Shown here: positions 55,743-64,000 of the stretch, piece after piece
Position numbering within the stretch: the first letter of the stretch is position 1
Layout of the letters: every line of letters begins with the position of its first letter
DNA from: Palsa-504 sp963834685
GTDB taxonomy: Bacteria; Actinomycetota; Actinomycetes; Streptosporangiales; Streptosporangiaceae
Length of the DNA: 64,000 nt
Assembly (NCBI GenBank): GCA_963834685.1
Contig: CAWICW010000014.1
Coordinates: forward strand, 434,001 to 498,000
Reading direction: 5' to 3'
The notes under the pieces: generated by a model
The model's database searches: none
What the model saw: only the letters and a program-made list of their open reading frames with translations
What the model was told of the DNA's origin: nothing
Position numbers and translations under genes: made by a program

Positions 55743-56935
55743 ACGTCTCGCTGGATGAGCACCGACTGGGTGGACTGCGCTGGATCGTGCTGCGCGGCCC
55801 GGACCGTGCGGCGTTCCAGGCGCTCGGCGAGCACATGCGCGACGAGATGGCCGCGCTCACCAAGAACTGGGGGCTGCTGGCCAGGCTGCAGGAGCACGTC
55901 AAGGAGTCCCCGGGCGGCGACCGCCTCGCCAACGTACGCCGCACCAGCGCGCTGCATCACCCCGAGGCCTGGGCCGAACTGGCCGCGTTCGCCGAAGGAT
56001 CCGCGGTGCCCTTTGATGACCTGGCCCTGCTGAACTTCCGTGGTGACCTCGGCCCGGTGACCGGCGGCATCGGGTGCAGCGACCTGGCCTGGCGGCGGGA
56101 GCGGTCCCTCATCGGTCACAACGAGGACGGCGCGCCGGAGAACGTCGGCCAATGCGCCCTGCTCACGCTGGCTCTGGACGGCCTGCCGAGCGTGACCGCC
56201 TTCTGGTATCCGGGCTTCCTGCCCGCCAACGCGTTCGCCGTCAGCGCCGACGGCCTGGTATGGACCATCGATCACCTTCCGGTCGCCTCGCCGGGCGACG
56301 GGGCGGCCCGCCATTTCGTCGGCCGCGGCCTGCAGCGATCGGCCCGGACCCTCGACGCGGCCGTTGACTACCTAAAGATCCATCCCTCGGCCGGCGGGTT
56401 CGCTTACACCATCGGCGACCAGACCGGGCGGATCGTCAACGTAGAGGCCCTGGCCGGGCGGCACGCAGTCGTGGAAGCACGACCAGAATCGGATCCGCTG
56501 CTGTGGCACACCAACCACGCCCGGTACCTCCCGGGCGCCGACCCGGCCCTCAAAGGAACCAGCGTGGCCCGCGGGCAGATGCTAGGCGCGCTACCCATTC
56601 CAGAGCAGGACCCCGACCCGGCCTGGTTCCTGGCCGTCCTGGCTGACGCGCCGCTGCCGCACGGCGTCCGCGCCGATCCAGGATCTGGGTACAACGCCAC
56701 CACGCTGTGCACGTTCGTCGCCGACCTCACCGCCGGCCAGGCCGTCATCGCCAACCGGGACGAGCAGCCGGTAACCATCCCGCTCCGTGATCTGGCCGAA
56801 GGCAGTCCGCACCGTCAGCGCCAGCTCGCCAGCCCGCGCCGGTCAGGCGGGTCGCCTCACAGCTCTTCCAGGGCCCGGGCCGGATCAGCCGCCGGGGTGC
56901 CGCTGGGCTCCCAGTCATCGCCGGAGCGCGCATAA
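55739..56935 (+). CDS. C45-type Ntn-hydrolase / autoproteolytic acyltransferase-like protein
   Basis: A 398-residue protein related to peptidase family C45 (acyl-CoA:6-aminopenicillanate acyltransferase-like). The predicted nucleophile is Cys113 in 'GGIGCSDLAW', which autoprocessing would expose, followed by 'SLIGHNEDG' (124-131). Later motifs 'GRIVNVEALAGRH', 'WHTNHARYL' and 'CTFVADLTAGQAVIANRDEQ' fit the fold. Such enzymes hydrolyse amides or transfer acyl groups. Its ATG overlaps the jetD stop (ATGA), so it is translationally coupled to Wadjet, which is not a usual Wadjet component. The last ~26 codons run over the 3' end of the convergent SWIM gene (79-base overlap) and look non-conserved. 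Confidence 0.82.
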   Translation: MNVSLDEHRLGGLRWIVLRGPDRAAFQALGEHMRDEMAALTKNWGLLARLQEHVKESPGGDRLANVRRTSALHHPEAWAELAAFAEGSAVPFDDLALLNFRGDLGPVTGGIGCSDLAWRRERSLIGHNEDGAPENVGQCALLTLALDGLPSVTAFWYPGFLPANAFAVSADGLVWTIDHLPVASPGDGAARHFVGRGLQRSARTLDAAVDYLKIHPSAGGFAYTIGDQTGRIVNVEALAGRHAVVEARPESDPLLWHTNHARYLPGADPALKGTSVARGQMLGALPIPEQDPDPAWFLAVLADAPLPHGVRADPGSGYNATTLCTFVADLTAGQAVIANRDEQPVTIPLRDLAEGSPHRQRQLASPRRSGGSPHSSSRARAGSAAGVPLGSQSSPERA

Positions 56936-58077
56936 GGGTACCAGCGCAGGTCCCGGCCCAGACGCAGCTGCAGGCGGCCCGCGGTGACCCGGTTGCCCTG
57001 GCTGACGGCGCGGGCCGCCCCGGTCTTGGCGCGCAGTGCGGCCCGCGCCGCCGGCAGCAGCCGGGCGGCCTCCGGATCATCCGCGGCCGGGTCCCATCCG
57101 GCCTGCAGCGATTCCAGTCCGGCCGGGCCGCCCTGCCGCCAGGCCAGCGCCTGACGCGCGAGGTCACGTTCGCCGACCCCGGAGCGCGCCGCGAGCGAGC
57201 CGAACGCCGGCGTGCCCAGGGCCCGCGCCGCCCGGCGGGCCAGGTCGGCGTCCGCGCCGAGGCTCAGCCCGGCGTCGGCCGACAGACCCACCGCCATCTC
57301 CCAGGCCCTGCTGGCCGCGTCCGCGGCCAGTTCCACCAGGTCCTCGCGGAGGCCAGCTCGCCACGGCGGCGGATCCACGGGAAGCGCGGCGGGAGCCCCG
57401 GGCCGGCCGGGCGGCAGGGGCACGGGGGGAATCGGCGCCGCGGAGTCCGCCGCGCCGAACGCCGCCCTCGCGTCCACGCCCTGGTCGGCTCTCGCGCCGC
57501 CGGGTTCGGCCGCCTCGGCTCCCGCCCCGCTGGCCGGCCGCGCTCCCGCTTCCCGGCGGCGGGCCCGGATCCCGGCCAGCACCTGATCCCGGGTCCGGCC
57601 ACGCAGCAGGAACAGGGTGAAGGGGTCGGCGTCCAGCGCGTCGGTGATCAGGTAGCAGGCCGCCGCCGAGTGCTTGCACGGGTCGGCATCGTCCGGGCAG
57701 CTGCAGCGCGGCCCGAGCTCGCCGCCGCCGGGAAGCAGGTCGAGCCCGGCGGCCGCCGCATCGCGGGCGATCTCCGGCGGCAGCTCACCGTCCAGCAGTG
57801 CAGCCGCGTGACCGAGCTGGGCCGAGATCGCGGCCAGCACCCGGTCCCACTCCTCGTCGGTGAAGCGCCGCACCCGGACCCTGACCTCGTACGGCTCGGT
57901 CTTGCGGCCCTGGACCCGGGCCCGGGCCTCACCCGGCGCCAGGGTCAGCTCGCCCACCGCGCCGGACCGCGCGTAGTCCCGGCCGCGGGGCAGCCGGTCG
58001 GGGTCCAGCCGCCCCCGCTGCTCCAGCGCCTCCAGCCAGGCCCGGCCCCACCACGTGCCGCCGAACTCGCCGCTCAT
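56857..58077 (-). CDS. SWIM zinc-finger protein paired with SNF2 helicase
   Basis: A 406-residue protein with 'GTWWGRAWLEALE' at the N-terminus and a SWIM zinc finger, C125-x-C127-x6-C134-x-H136 ('CSCPDDADPCKH'), a module that binds DNA or protein. The remainder is Ala/Arg/Pro-rich with low-complexity stretches (~175-240). ATG 58077 overlaps the SNF2 stop (ATGA). The SNF2-SWIM pair is a common actinobacterial two-gene unit whose function is not established; DNA repair or chromosome maintenance is often supposed. A longer open frame continuing to 60432 is only an antisense-like shadow inside the SNF2 gene. Confidence 0.87.
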   Translation of the reverse strand: MSGEFGGTWWGRAWLEALEQRGRLDPDRLPRGRDYARSGAVGELTLAPGEARARVQGRKTEPYEVRVRVRRFTDEEWDRVLAAISAQLGHAAALLDGELPPEIARDAAAAGLDLLPGGGELGPRCSCPDDADPCKHSAAACYLITDALDADPFTLFLLRGRTRDQVLAGIRARRREAGARPASGAGAEAAEPGGARADQGVDARAAFGAADSAAPIPPVPLPPGRPGAPAALPVDPPPWRAGLREDLVELAADAASRAWEMAVGLSADAGLSLGADADLARRAARALGTPAFGSLAARSGVGERDLARQALAWRQGGPAGLESLQAGWDPAADDPEAARLLPAARAALRAKTGAARAVSQGNRVTAGRLQLRLGRDLRWYPYARSGDDWEPSGTPAADPARALEEL

Positions 58078-60899
58078 GGCGCGGCTCGCAGGCTGACCAG
58101 CTCCGCGAGCTGGGCGTCGGACAGCTCGGCGAGCCAGCCCTCGCCCGAGCCGATCACCGCGTCGGCGAGCTCGCGCTTGGACTCCAGCAGCGCCGCGATC
58201 CGGTCTTCCAGGGTTCCCTCGGCGATGAGCCGGTGCACCTGGACCGGGCGGTCCTGGCCGATCCGGTACGCCCGGTCGGTGGCCTGATCCTCCACCGCCG
58301 GGTTCCACCACCGGTCGTAGTGCAGCACGTGGGTGGCGCGGGTCAGCGTCAGGCCGGTGCCGCCCGCCTTGAGGGACAGCAGGAACACCGGCGCGTCGCC
58401 CGCCTGGAACCGGGCCACCATCTCCTCCCGGCGCGTTACGGGCACCCCGCCGTGCAGGAACAGCGAGCCGATCCCGCGGGCGTCCAGATGCTGCCGCAAC
58501 AGCGTGCCCATCTGCCTGTACTGGGTGAAGACGAGCATCGACTCGCCGTTGGCCACGATGAGGTCGGTCAGCTCGTCGAACGCGGCCAGCTTCCCGGACC
58601 GGCCGTCCAGCGGGGCGGGTTGCTTCAGGTACTGGGCCGGATGGTTGCAGATCTGCTTCAGTGCGGTCAGCAGCTTGAACACCAGCCCGGCCCGCTCGAT
58701 GCCCTGCTTGGTCTGGATCGTTTCCATCGTCTCGCGGACCATCGCCTCGTACAGCGTGACCTGCTCGGCCGTCAGCGGCACGAACAGGTCGGTCTCGGTC
58801 TTGCGCGGAAGCTCGGGCGCGATCCCCGGATCGGTCTTCCGGCGCCGCAGCAGGAACGGGCGGATGAGTGCGGTGAGCCTGGCCGTCGCCTCCGCGTCGC
58901 GATACCGCTCGACCGGGACCGCGACCCGGCGGGTGAACGCGTCCAGGTGGCCGAGCAGGCCCGGTGTCGTCCAGTCCAGGATCGCCCACAGTTCCGACAG
59001 CCGGTTCTCCACCGGCGTCCCGGTCAGCGCGATCCTGGCGGGCGCGGGCACCGCCCGCAGCTCGCTCGCCGTCCGCGACAGCGGGTTCTTCGCGTGCTGC
59101 GCCTCGTCGGCCACCACCAGCCCCCAGCCGATCCCGGCGAGCTGGGCGGAATCCCTCAGCACCACGCCGTAGGTGACCAGGACGATCTCGTCGGCGGCCA
59201 GGTCCTCCAGGTGCCGCCCGCCCCCGTGGTAGCGGCGGACCGGGATGTCGGGGGCGAACCGGCGCACCTCGCGTTCCCAGGTACCAAGTAGCGAAGTCGG
59301 GCACACCACGAGCGTGGGTCCCGCCTTGGCCTCCCGCCGGTGCAGGTGCAGCGCGATGACCTGGATCGTCTTGCCCAGCCCCATGTCGTCGGCGAGGCAG
59401 CCGCCGAGCCCGGCCTCGCACATCGCGGCCAGCCAGGCCAGGCCGCGCCGCTGGTAGGGCCGGAGCGTGGCCGTCAGCCCGGGCGGAGGCTCGATCTGCG
59501 CCGGACCGGACGCGATCCTGGCCACCCGGTCGGCCAGGTCGGCCAGCGGGCCTTCGGCGATCACCGTCACCGTCTCGCCGTCGATCTCCGCCGAGCCCGC
59601 GAGCACGGCGCCGAGCGCCTCTGCCGCGCGCATCCGCGTCCGGGGCGGACGTCGCAGGCGGTCGAGCAGGGCCGGGTCGAGCATCACCCAGCGGCCCCGC
59701 AGCCTGATCAGCGGCCGCTTCGCCGCGGCCAGCGCGGCGATCTCGTCGGCGTCGAGCAGCGCCCCGTCGAGAGTGAGCTGCCACCGGAAATCCAGCAGCC
59801 CCTCGAGCCCGAACCCGGCGTCCGTCACCTTCCCCGGCGCCGGGATACAGACGGCCCTCAGCTTGAGGCCGCCGTCCAGCAGGCTGGACGGCCACAGCAC
59901 CTCGATCCCGGCGCCCGCCAGTTCCTCGGCCGCCGGGCCCAGCAGGCTGGCCAGCGCGTCGTCGTCCAGGTCGACCACCGACGGGCTCGCCTGTCGCAGC
60001 GCCTCGGCCAGCGGCGGCCAGATCGGCGCGCCGCGGCGCAGCGCCAGCAGCAGGTCCGTCTCGGCCTGTGGGCCGAACCTGGCCAGCACCGTCTCGGGCT
60101 GGTTCCACAGCGCGGCCGCATCGACGATCAGGCTCGGGTCGGCGTTGCTCCGCAGCTGCAGCACCAACTGGAACGGCGGCCCGGACCCATCCTCCCCTCC
60201 GCCCTCGTCCACGTCCTCGGCCAGGTCGTCGGCATCCCCGGCCGACGGCGGCTCCGGAACGGTCTCGATCCGCAGGCCGAGCCGGGCCCCGGCCGCAAGG
60301 CCGTCGGTGGTGTCGGCGAGCCACTCCGCCAGATCGCCGACCCGGGTCGGCGCGGCGGCGGCGAACGCGGTCGAGGCGGTGGTCCGCGCCGCGGCGGGGG
60401 AGCGCGCGATCAGGTCGGCGATCGCGTCCCACAGGTCGCGGATCAGCGCCTCCGGAGAACGGAGCCGGATGGGCCGCGAGCCGGGGATGGCCAGGGCGTG
60501 CGCCGTGGGCGGGAAGACAGCGGCGAGTTCGCGCAGCCAGCTGAGGTCGGACGGGTCAAGCGGGCCCGCCCGCCAGATGTCCGCGTCGCCGGCTCCGACG
60601 GCCGGCAGCAGCCGCCCCCGGGCCACCAGGCCCACGCCCGCGGCCGCCGCCGCGGCCCAGACCCGCGCGCTGGGCCGCATCGGCCGTCCCGGGCGCGCAC
60701 CGGGATCGCAGGTGAGCAGGACGGGCAGCGCCTCGCCGAGCGGGATGAGATCCGCTGACACCAGGCGCTTGCGAATGCCGTACCTGCCGGCGGGGAAGAC
60801 CAGTTCCAGCTTGGCCGTCCCCGATCCTTTGCCCCAGTGCGCGAAGACTCCGCGCCGCGGGACCTCGCCCGGTACGAAGACCAGCTCGCCGTCCAGCAC
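58074..60899 (-). CDS. SNF2/RapA-family DEAD-like ATPase
   Basis: A 941-residue SWI2/SNF2 translocase. Residues ~1-470 are the bacterial SNF2-associated region, with an acidic patch near 230. The ATPase core follows: Walker A 'LADDMGLGKTIQVIALH' (~503-519), 'VVCPTSLLGTWEREV', DEAQ box 'VVADEAQHAKNP' (~600), 'ALTGTPVENRLSELW', and the second lobe with 'LLSLKAGGTGLTLT' and 'DQATDRAYRIGQDRPV' (~860). These enzymes move along duplex DNA and remodel bound proteins. GTG 60899 has a -10-like TAACGT 8 bases upstream and no ribosome site. It is coupled to the SWIM gene. Confidence 0.94.
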   Translation of the reverse strand: MLDGELVFVPGEVPRRGVFAHWGKGSGTAKLELVFPAGRYGIRKRLVSADLIPLGEALPVLLTCDPGARPGRPMRPSARVWAAAAAAGVGLVARGRLLPAVGAGDADIWRAGPLDPSDLSWLRELAAVFPPTAHALAIPGSRPIRLRSPEALIRDLWDAIADLIARSPAAARTTASTAFAAAAPTRVGDLAEWLADTTDGLAAGARLGLRIETVPEPPSAGDADDLAEDVDEGGGEDGSGPPFQLVLQLRSNADPSLIVDAAALWNQPETVLARFGPQAETDLLLALRRGAPIWPPLAEALRQASPSVVDLDDDALASLLGPAAEELAGAGIEVLWPSSLLDGGLKLRAVCIPAPGKVTDAGFGLEGLLDFRWQLTLDGALLDADEIAALAAAKRPLIRLRGRWVMLDPALLDRLRRPPRTRMRAAEALGAVLAGSAEIDGETVTVIAEGPLADLADRVARIASGPAQIEPPPGLTATLRPYQRRGLAWLAAMCEAGLGGCLADDMGLGKTIQVIALHLHRREAKAGPTLVVCPTSLLGTWEREVRRFAPDIPVRRYHGGGRHLEDLAADEIVLVTYGVVLRDSAQLAGIGWGLVVADEAQHAKNPLSRTASELRAVPAPARIALTGTPVENRLSELWAILDWTTPGLLGHLDAFTRRVAVPVERYRDAEATARLTALIRPFLLRRRKTDPGIAPELPRKTETDLFVPLTAEQVTLYEAMVRETMETIQTKQGIERAGLVFKLLTALKQICNHPAQYLKQPAPLDGRSGKLAAFDELTDLIVANGESMLVFTQYRQMGTLLRQHLDARGIGSLFLHGGVPVTRREEMVARFQAGDAPVFLLSLKAGGTGLTLTRATHVLHYDRWWNPAVEDQATDRAYRIGQDRPVQVHRLIAEGTLEDRIAALLESKRELADAVIGSGEGWLAELSDAQLAELVSLRAAP

Positions 60900-60907
60900 G
60901 GATCCGT

Positions 60908-60913
60908 ACGTTA
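60908..60913 (-). promoter_or_regulatory. -10-like TAACGT for the SNF2 gene
   Basis: Minus-strand TAACGT is followed by 8 bases and then GTG 60899, consistent with leaderless transcription. Confidence 0.3.
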
Positions 60914-61067
60914 CCGGTTCTCCCGCCGCTCGGCACCCGCCTCAGCAAACTGGCCGTCCGCGCCCGCCGGCGCGGTCGCGGTAGAGTGTGGCGCCAGCGC
61001 CGGCGCCCGGCGGGCGTCGCTGCTCGTAATGCCGACCGATTGACGGTAGCGGGAGTTCGATCACGCC

Positions 61068-62060
61068 ATGCGGCTGACGGCACGGATCGTCGCGGTGGTG
61101 GCGGCTGCCGCCGTCATCGGCGGCGGCATCGCCGGGTGGGCGGCCACGGATACCGGATCAGGTGCCCGGTCGGCATCCGAGCGTATCGCGGCGGTCGCGC
61201 GCGGGTCGCGGCCGCCGACGGTCCGGTCCCGGCCCAGCAAGCCGCCGGCCGGCCCGCTGGTCGAGGTGACCGGCGCGCCGCAGGGAGTGAAGGCCAAGGG
61301 AGCGGTGCTAGCCGACGCGGCCACCGGCCAGGTGCTGTGGGGCCGCGACCTGAACACCGAGCGGCCGATGGCCAGCATCACCAAGGTGATGACCGCCCTG
61401 CTGGTCCTCGACAGCGGCAACCTGAACCGGGAGATCCGGGTGCCTCAGGCGGCGTTCGACTACGTCTGGAAGTACGGCGGGGAGAGTGCGGCCTTGCGCC
61501 CGGGCGATGAGCTGACGGCGCAGGAGCTGCTCGAGGCTCTGTTGCTGCCTTCGGGTGCCGACGCGGCGTATACGCTCGCTGACGCATACGGTCCGGGCCT
61601 GACTGCCTTCGTCACGCGCATGAACGCGACCGCGGCGCGGATGGGCCTGACGCATACTCACTTCACCTCGCCCGACGGGCTGCCGTATCCGACCGAGACC
61701 TCTACGTACTCCACGCCCTCGGACCTGCTCACGCTCGGCCTCGCCGCCATGCGGTTCCCGGCGCTCCGGTCGATCGTGGACCAGCAGTTCTACCACCTGC
61801 CAAAGGGACGGGGACATCACCAGTACTGGTGGGACAACACCAACGAGCTAATCGGCTCCTATCAGGGCGCGGTCGGGATCAAGGACGGATATACCGACGA
61901 CGCCGGGCATTGCCTGCTCTTCGAGGCGGTCAGGAACGGCCGGGCGCTGATCGGAGTCGTGCTGGACAGCCCCGCGACCGGCGTGGCTGCCGCCGCGCAG
62001 GACGCTGCGCAGATGCTGAACTGGGGCTTCAGCCTCCGGCAGGTTCCCGCCGCCGCCTGA
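61068..62060 (+). CDS. D-alanyl-D-alanine carboxypeptidase-like protein with variant motifs
   Basis: A 330-residue S11-type penicillin-binding protein. An N-terminal signal/anchor helix (~6-26) and linker lead into the domain. The SxxK motif S103-I-T-K106 ('MASITKVMTALLVLDSGN') is intact. The second motif, normally SxN, reads S162-G-A; the third, normally K-T/S-G, reads K272-D-G ('GIKDGYTDDAGHCL'). It should trim D-Ala from peptidoglycan stem peptides, but the variant motifs may reduce or alter activity. GGGAG precedes ATG 61068. It lies divergently from the SNF2 gene. Confidence 0.88.
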   Translation: MRLTARIVAVVAAAAVIGGGIAGWAATDTGSGARSASERIAAVARGSRPPTVRSRPSKPPAGPLVEVTGAPQGVKAKGAVLADAATGQVLWGRDLNTERPMASITKVMTALLVLDSGNLNREIRVPQAAFDYVWKYGGESAALRPGDELTAQELLEALLLPSGADAAYTLADAYGPGLTAFVTRMNATAARMGLTHTHFTSPDGLPYPTETSTYSTPSDLLTLGLAAMRFPALRSIVDQQFYHLPKGRGHHQYWWDNTNELIGSYQGAVGIKDGYTDDAGHCLLFEAVRNGRALIGVVLDSPATGVAAAAQDAAQMLNWGFSLRQVPAAA

Positions 62061-62110
62061 CCCAACCTGCCGCTGACCGGATGTCGTAACCACGTGGTAG
62101 CAATTTGGGT

Positions 62111-64000
62111 ATGCCCGACATGGACCGACCGGTACCGGAGCAGGACGACCAGGGGCTGCGCGACGAGGCTGAACGGCACCTGCGTGCGCTGGCCGGCGGT
62201 CACGCCAGGCTGCGCGAGGATCAGTGGACGGCGATCAGCGCGCTGGTCGCCGCCCGGCGCCGGGCCCTGGTGGTGCAGCGCACCGGGTGGGGGAAGTCGG
62301 CAGTGTACTTCGTCGCGACCGCGCTGCTACGAGCGCGCGGTGCCGGCCCGACGGTGATCGTGTCACCGCTGCTCGCGCTGATGCGCAACCAGGTCGAGGC
62401 GGCGGGCCGGGCCGGGATCCACGCGCGCACGGTCAACTCCGCCAACACGCAGGAGTGGGACCACGTCTACGCGGAGGTCGCGGACGGCCAGGCCGACGTG
62501 CTGCTGGTCAGCCCCGAACGCCTGAACAACCCTGGCTTCCGCGACCAGGTGCTGCCGAAGCTCACCGCCGCGGCGGGCCTGATCGTGATCGACGAGGCAC
62601 ACTGCATCTCCGACTGGGGCCACGACTTCCGCCCCGATTACCGGCGGATCCGTACGCTGCTGCAGGCTCTTCCGCCGGGGATCCCGGTCCTGGCGACCAC
62701 CGCGACCGCGAACGCCCGGGTCACCCGCGACGTCGCCGAGCAGCTCGGCGCTGGCCAAGACCCGGACGACGTGCTCGTGCTGCGCGGCCCGCTGGACCGG
62801 GAGTCGCTGCACCTCGCGGTGGTGAGCCTGCCGACCGCCCACCAGCGGCTCGCCTGGCTGGCGGCCCGGCTCGCCGACGGCGGCTTGCCGGGATCGGGGA
62901 TCGTCTACACGCTGACGGTCGCCGCGGCCTACGAGACCGCAGCGTTCCTCCGAGACCAGCGAATCGACGTCGCCGCGTACAGCGGCCGCGACGACCAGGC
63001 GCAGCGGCTGCAGGCCGAAGACGACCTGCTGGCCAACCGGGTCAAGGCGCTGGTGGCGACCAGCGCGCTGGGCATGGGTTTCGACAAGCCCGACCTCGGG
63101 TTCGTGGTGCACCTCGGTGCCCCGCAGTCCCCGGTCGCTTACTACCAGCAGATCGGCCGGGCCGGCCGGGCCGTAGCCAAAGCCGAGGCGATCCTGCTGC
63201 CCGGCCGCGAGGACCGGGACATCTGGGCGTACTTCGCCTCGCTCGCGTTCCCGCCCGAGTACCAGGTCCGGGCGGCCCTCGCCGCGCTTGCCGAAGCGAG
63301 CCGGCCGCTGTCCGTTACCGCGCTGGAGACCCGGGTCGACCTGTCCCGCGGCCGGCTGGAGTCCATGCTCAAGGTGCTCGACGTCGACGGCGCGGTGCGC
63401 CGCACCGCCGGCGGCTGGGAGGACACCGGCCGGCCGTGGGTCTACGACAAGGAGCGGTACCAGCGGGTTGCTCAGGAGCGGATCCGCGAACAGCAGTCCA
63501 TGCTGGCCTACCAGGCGACCGACGCCTGCCGGATGGAGTACCTGCGCCGTGAGCTCGACGACCCGGACGCTGCCCGCTGCGACCGCTGCGACAACTGCAC
63601 TGGCCGGAAGCCGGCCCAGGAAGTCCCGCAGGCCGGCGCGGACGCAGCGCGGCAGCAGCTGCTCCGCCCCGGCGTCGGATTCGAGCCGCGGCGGATGTGG
63701 CCGCCGGGGATGAAGGACCTGGGGATCTCCGGTGCCTCGGGCAAGATCCCCGCGGACTGTACCGCCGAGCCAGGCCGCGCGCTCGGCCGTCTCACCGACG
63801 TCGGCTGGGGGTCCACGCTGCGGGCGCTGCTCGCCGACGAGGCTCCCGACGGTCCGGTCACGGACCAGCTCACCGACGCCGTGGTCAAAGTCCTTGCCGC
63901 CTGGGACTGGAGCCAGCGCCCGGCCGGCGTCCTCACCGTGCCGTCGCGCACCAGGCCGGTCCTGATCACGAGCCTCGGCCAGCGGATCGCGCAGGTCGGC
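62111..64000 (+). CDS. recQ: RecQ-family ATP-dependent DNA helicase (partial, runs off the end)
   Basis: The first 630 codons are present and the frame is still open at the window edge. Motifs: 'FRED'-like 'LREDQWTAISALV', Walker A 'QRTGWGKSAVYF' (~60), DEAH box 'VIDEAHCISDWGHDFRPDY' (~160), 'LATTATAN', and the second lobe with 'TSALGMGFDKPDLGFVVHLG' and 'YYQQIGRAGR'. Four zinc cysteines follow near 473-497 ('CRMEYLRREL', 'CDRCDNC'). It unwinds forked or recombination-intermediate DNA 3' to 5'. In Walker A, the usual GSGKS is GWGKS. ATG 62111 is chosen; ATG 62120 is also in frame. It continues an accessory block rich in DNA-handling genes. Confidence 0.93.
   Translation, partial: MPDMDRPVPEQDDQGLRDEAERHLRALAGGHARLREDQWTAISALVAARRRALVVQRTGWGKSAVYFVATALLRARGAGPTVIVSPLLALMRNQVEAAGRAGIHARTVNSANTQEWDHVYAEVADGQADVLLVSPERLNNPGFRDQVLPKLTAAAGLIVIDEAHCISDWGHDFRPDYRRIRTLLQALPPGIPVLATTATANARVTRDVAEQLGAGQDPDDVLVLRGPLDRESLHLAVVSLPTAHQRLAWLAARLADGGLPGSGIVYTLTVAAAYETAAFLRDQRIDVAAYSGRDDQAQRLQAEDDLLANRVKALVATSALGMGFDKPDLGFVVHLGAPQSPVAYYQQIGRAGRAVAKAEAILLPGREDRDIWAYFASLAFPPEYQVRAALAALAEASRPLSVTALETRVDLSRGRLESMLKVLDVDGAVRRTAGGWEDTGRPWVYDKERYQRVAQERIREQQSMLAYQATDACRMEYLRRELDDPDAARCDRCDNCTGRKPAQEVPQAGADAARQQLLRPGVGFEPRRMWPPGMKDLGISGASGKIPADCTAEPGRALGRLTDVGWGSTLRALLADEAPDGPVTDQLTDAVVKVLAAWDWSQRPAGVLTVPSRTRPVLITSLGQRIAQVG

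Noticed and set aside
58078..60432. Upstream extension of the SWIM frame inside the SNF2 gene
   Set aside because: The SNF2 protein in the neighbouring frame is complete; the extension is Arg/Gly/Ala-rich filler and the SWIM protein has a proper ATG at 58077.

Overview
The window is 64 kb of very GC-rich DNA with strong third-position G/C bias, many GTG starts and many 4-bp stop/start overlaps (GTGA, ATGA). It also carries actinobacterial marker genes: PknG-like kinase, ANTAR regulator, F420-type oxidoreductase and alanine dehydrogenase. This points to a filamentous Actinomycetota chromosome (Streptosporangiales/Streptomycetales-like); the sequence alone does not fix the genus.

Layout. 0-9.5 kb is a core biosynthetic block: end of trpC, trpB, trpA, an lgt homologue, then gltB-gltD. 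9.5-19.7 kb is a signalling cluster: FHA protein, four-TM GlnX-like sensor, coiled-coil protein, PknG-like kinase, PP2C phosphatase, VWA protein, second FHA protein, second PP2C. 19.7-20.6 kb holds a free-standing LAGLIDADG protein beside tRNA-Leu(CAA). 20.7-37.3 kb returns to core genes: ANTAR regulator, thioesterase, polA, rpsA, MaoC protein, coaE, methyltransferase, uvrB, EamA transporter, pyrG, NUDIX, ald, xerD. 37.3-47.6 kb is mixed: sirtuin, hydrolase, acyl-CoA ligase, galE, a surface-protein/class F sortase group, VOC, NUDIX and LLM oxidoreductase. 47.6-64 kb looks accessory: P450, a complete type I Wadjet system (jetABCD) translationally coupled to a C45 Ntn-hydrolase, a SNF2-SWIM pair, a D-Ala-D-Ala carboxypeptidase-like protein and a RecQ helicase running off the end.

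How the genes work together. The signalling cluster looks like an envelope-to-cytoplasm Ser/Thr phosphorylation circuit: sensor, kinase, two phosphatases and two zinc-ribbon FHA readers. JetABCD forms an SMC-type complex expected to cleave plasmids. galE, two exported proteins and the sortase may build or anchor a surface structure.

Most notable observations: (i) the lgt homologue sits in the usual trpA-lgt position but lacks several family signature residues; (ii) pknG and galE each carry an apparent one-base frameshift; (iii) the VWA protein appears to lack a central block; (iv) G/C-tract palindromic elements lie in frame inside lgt, gltB, pknG and jetD, two of them sharing a 21-base core; (v) a C45 Ntn-hydrolase is attached to the Wadjet operon; (vi) several genes show a -10-like TANNNT 6-8 bases before the start codon, suggesting leaderless mRNAs.
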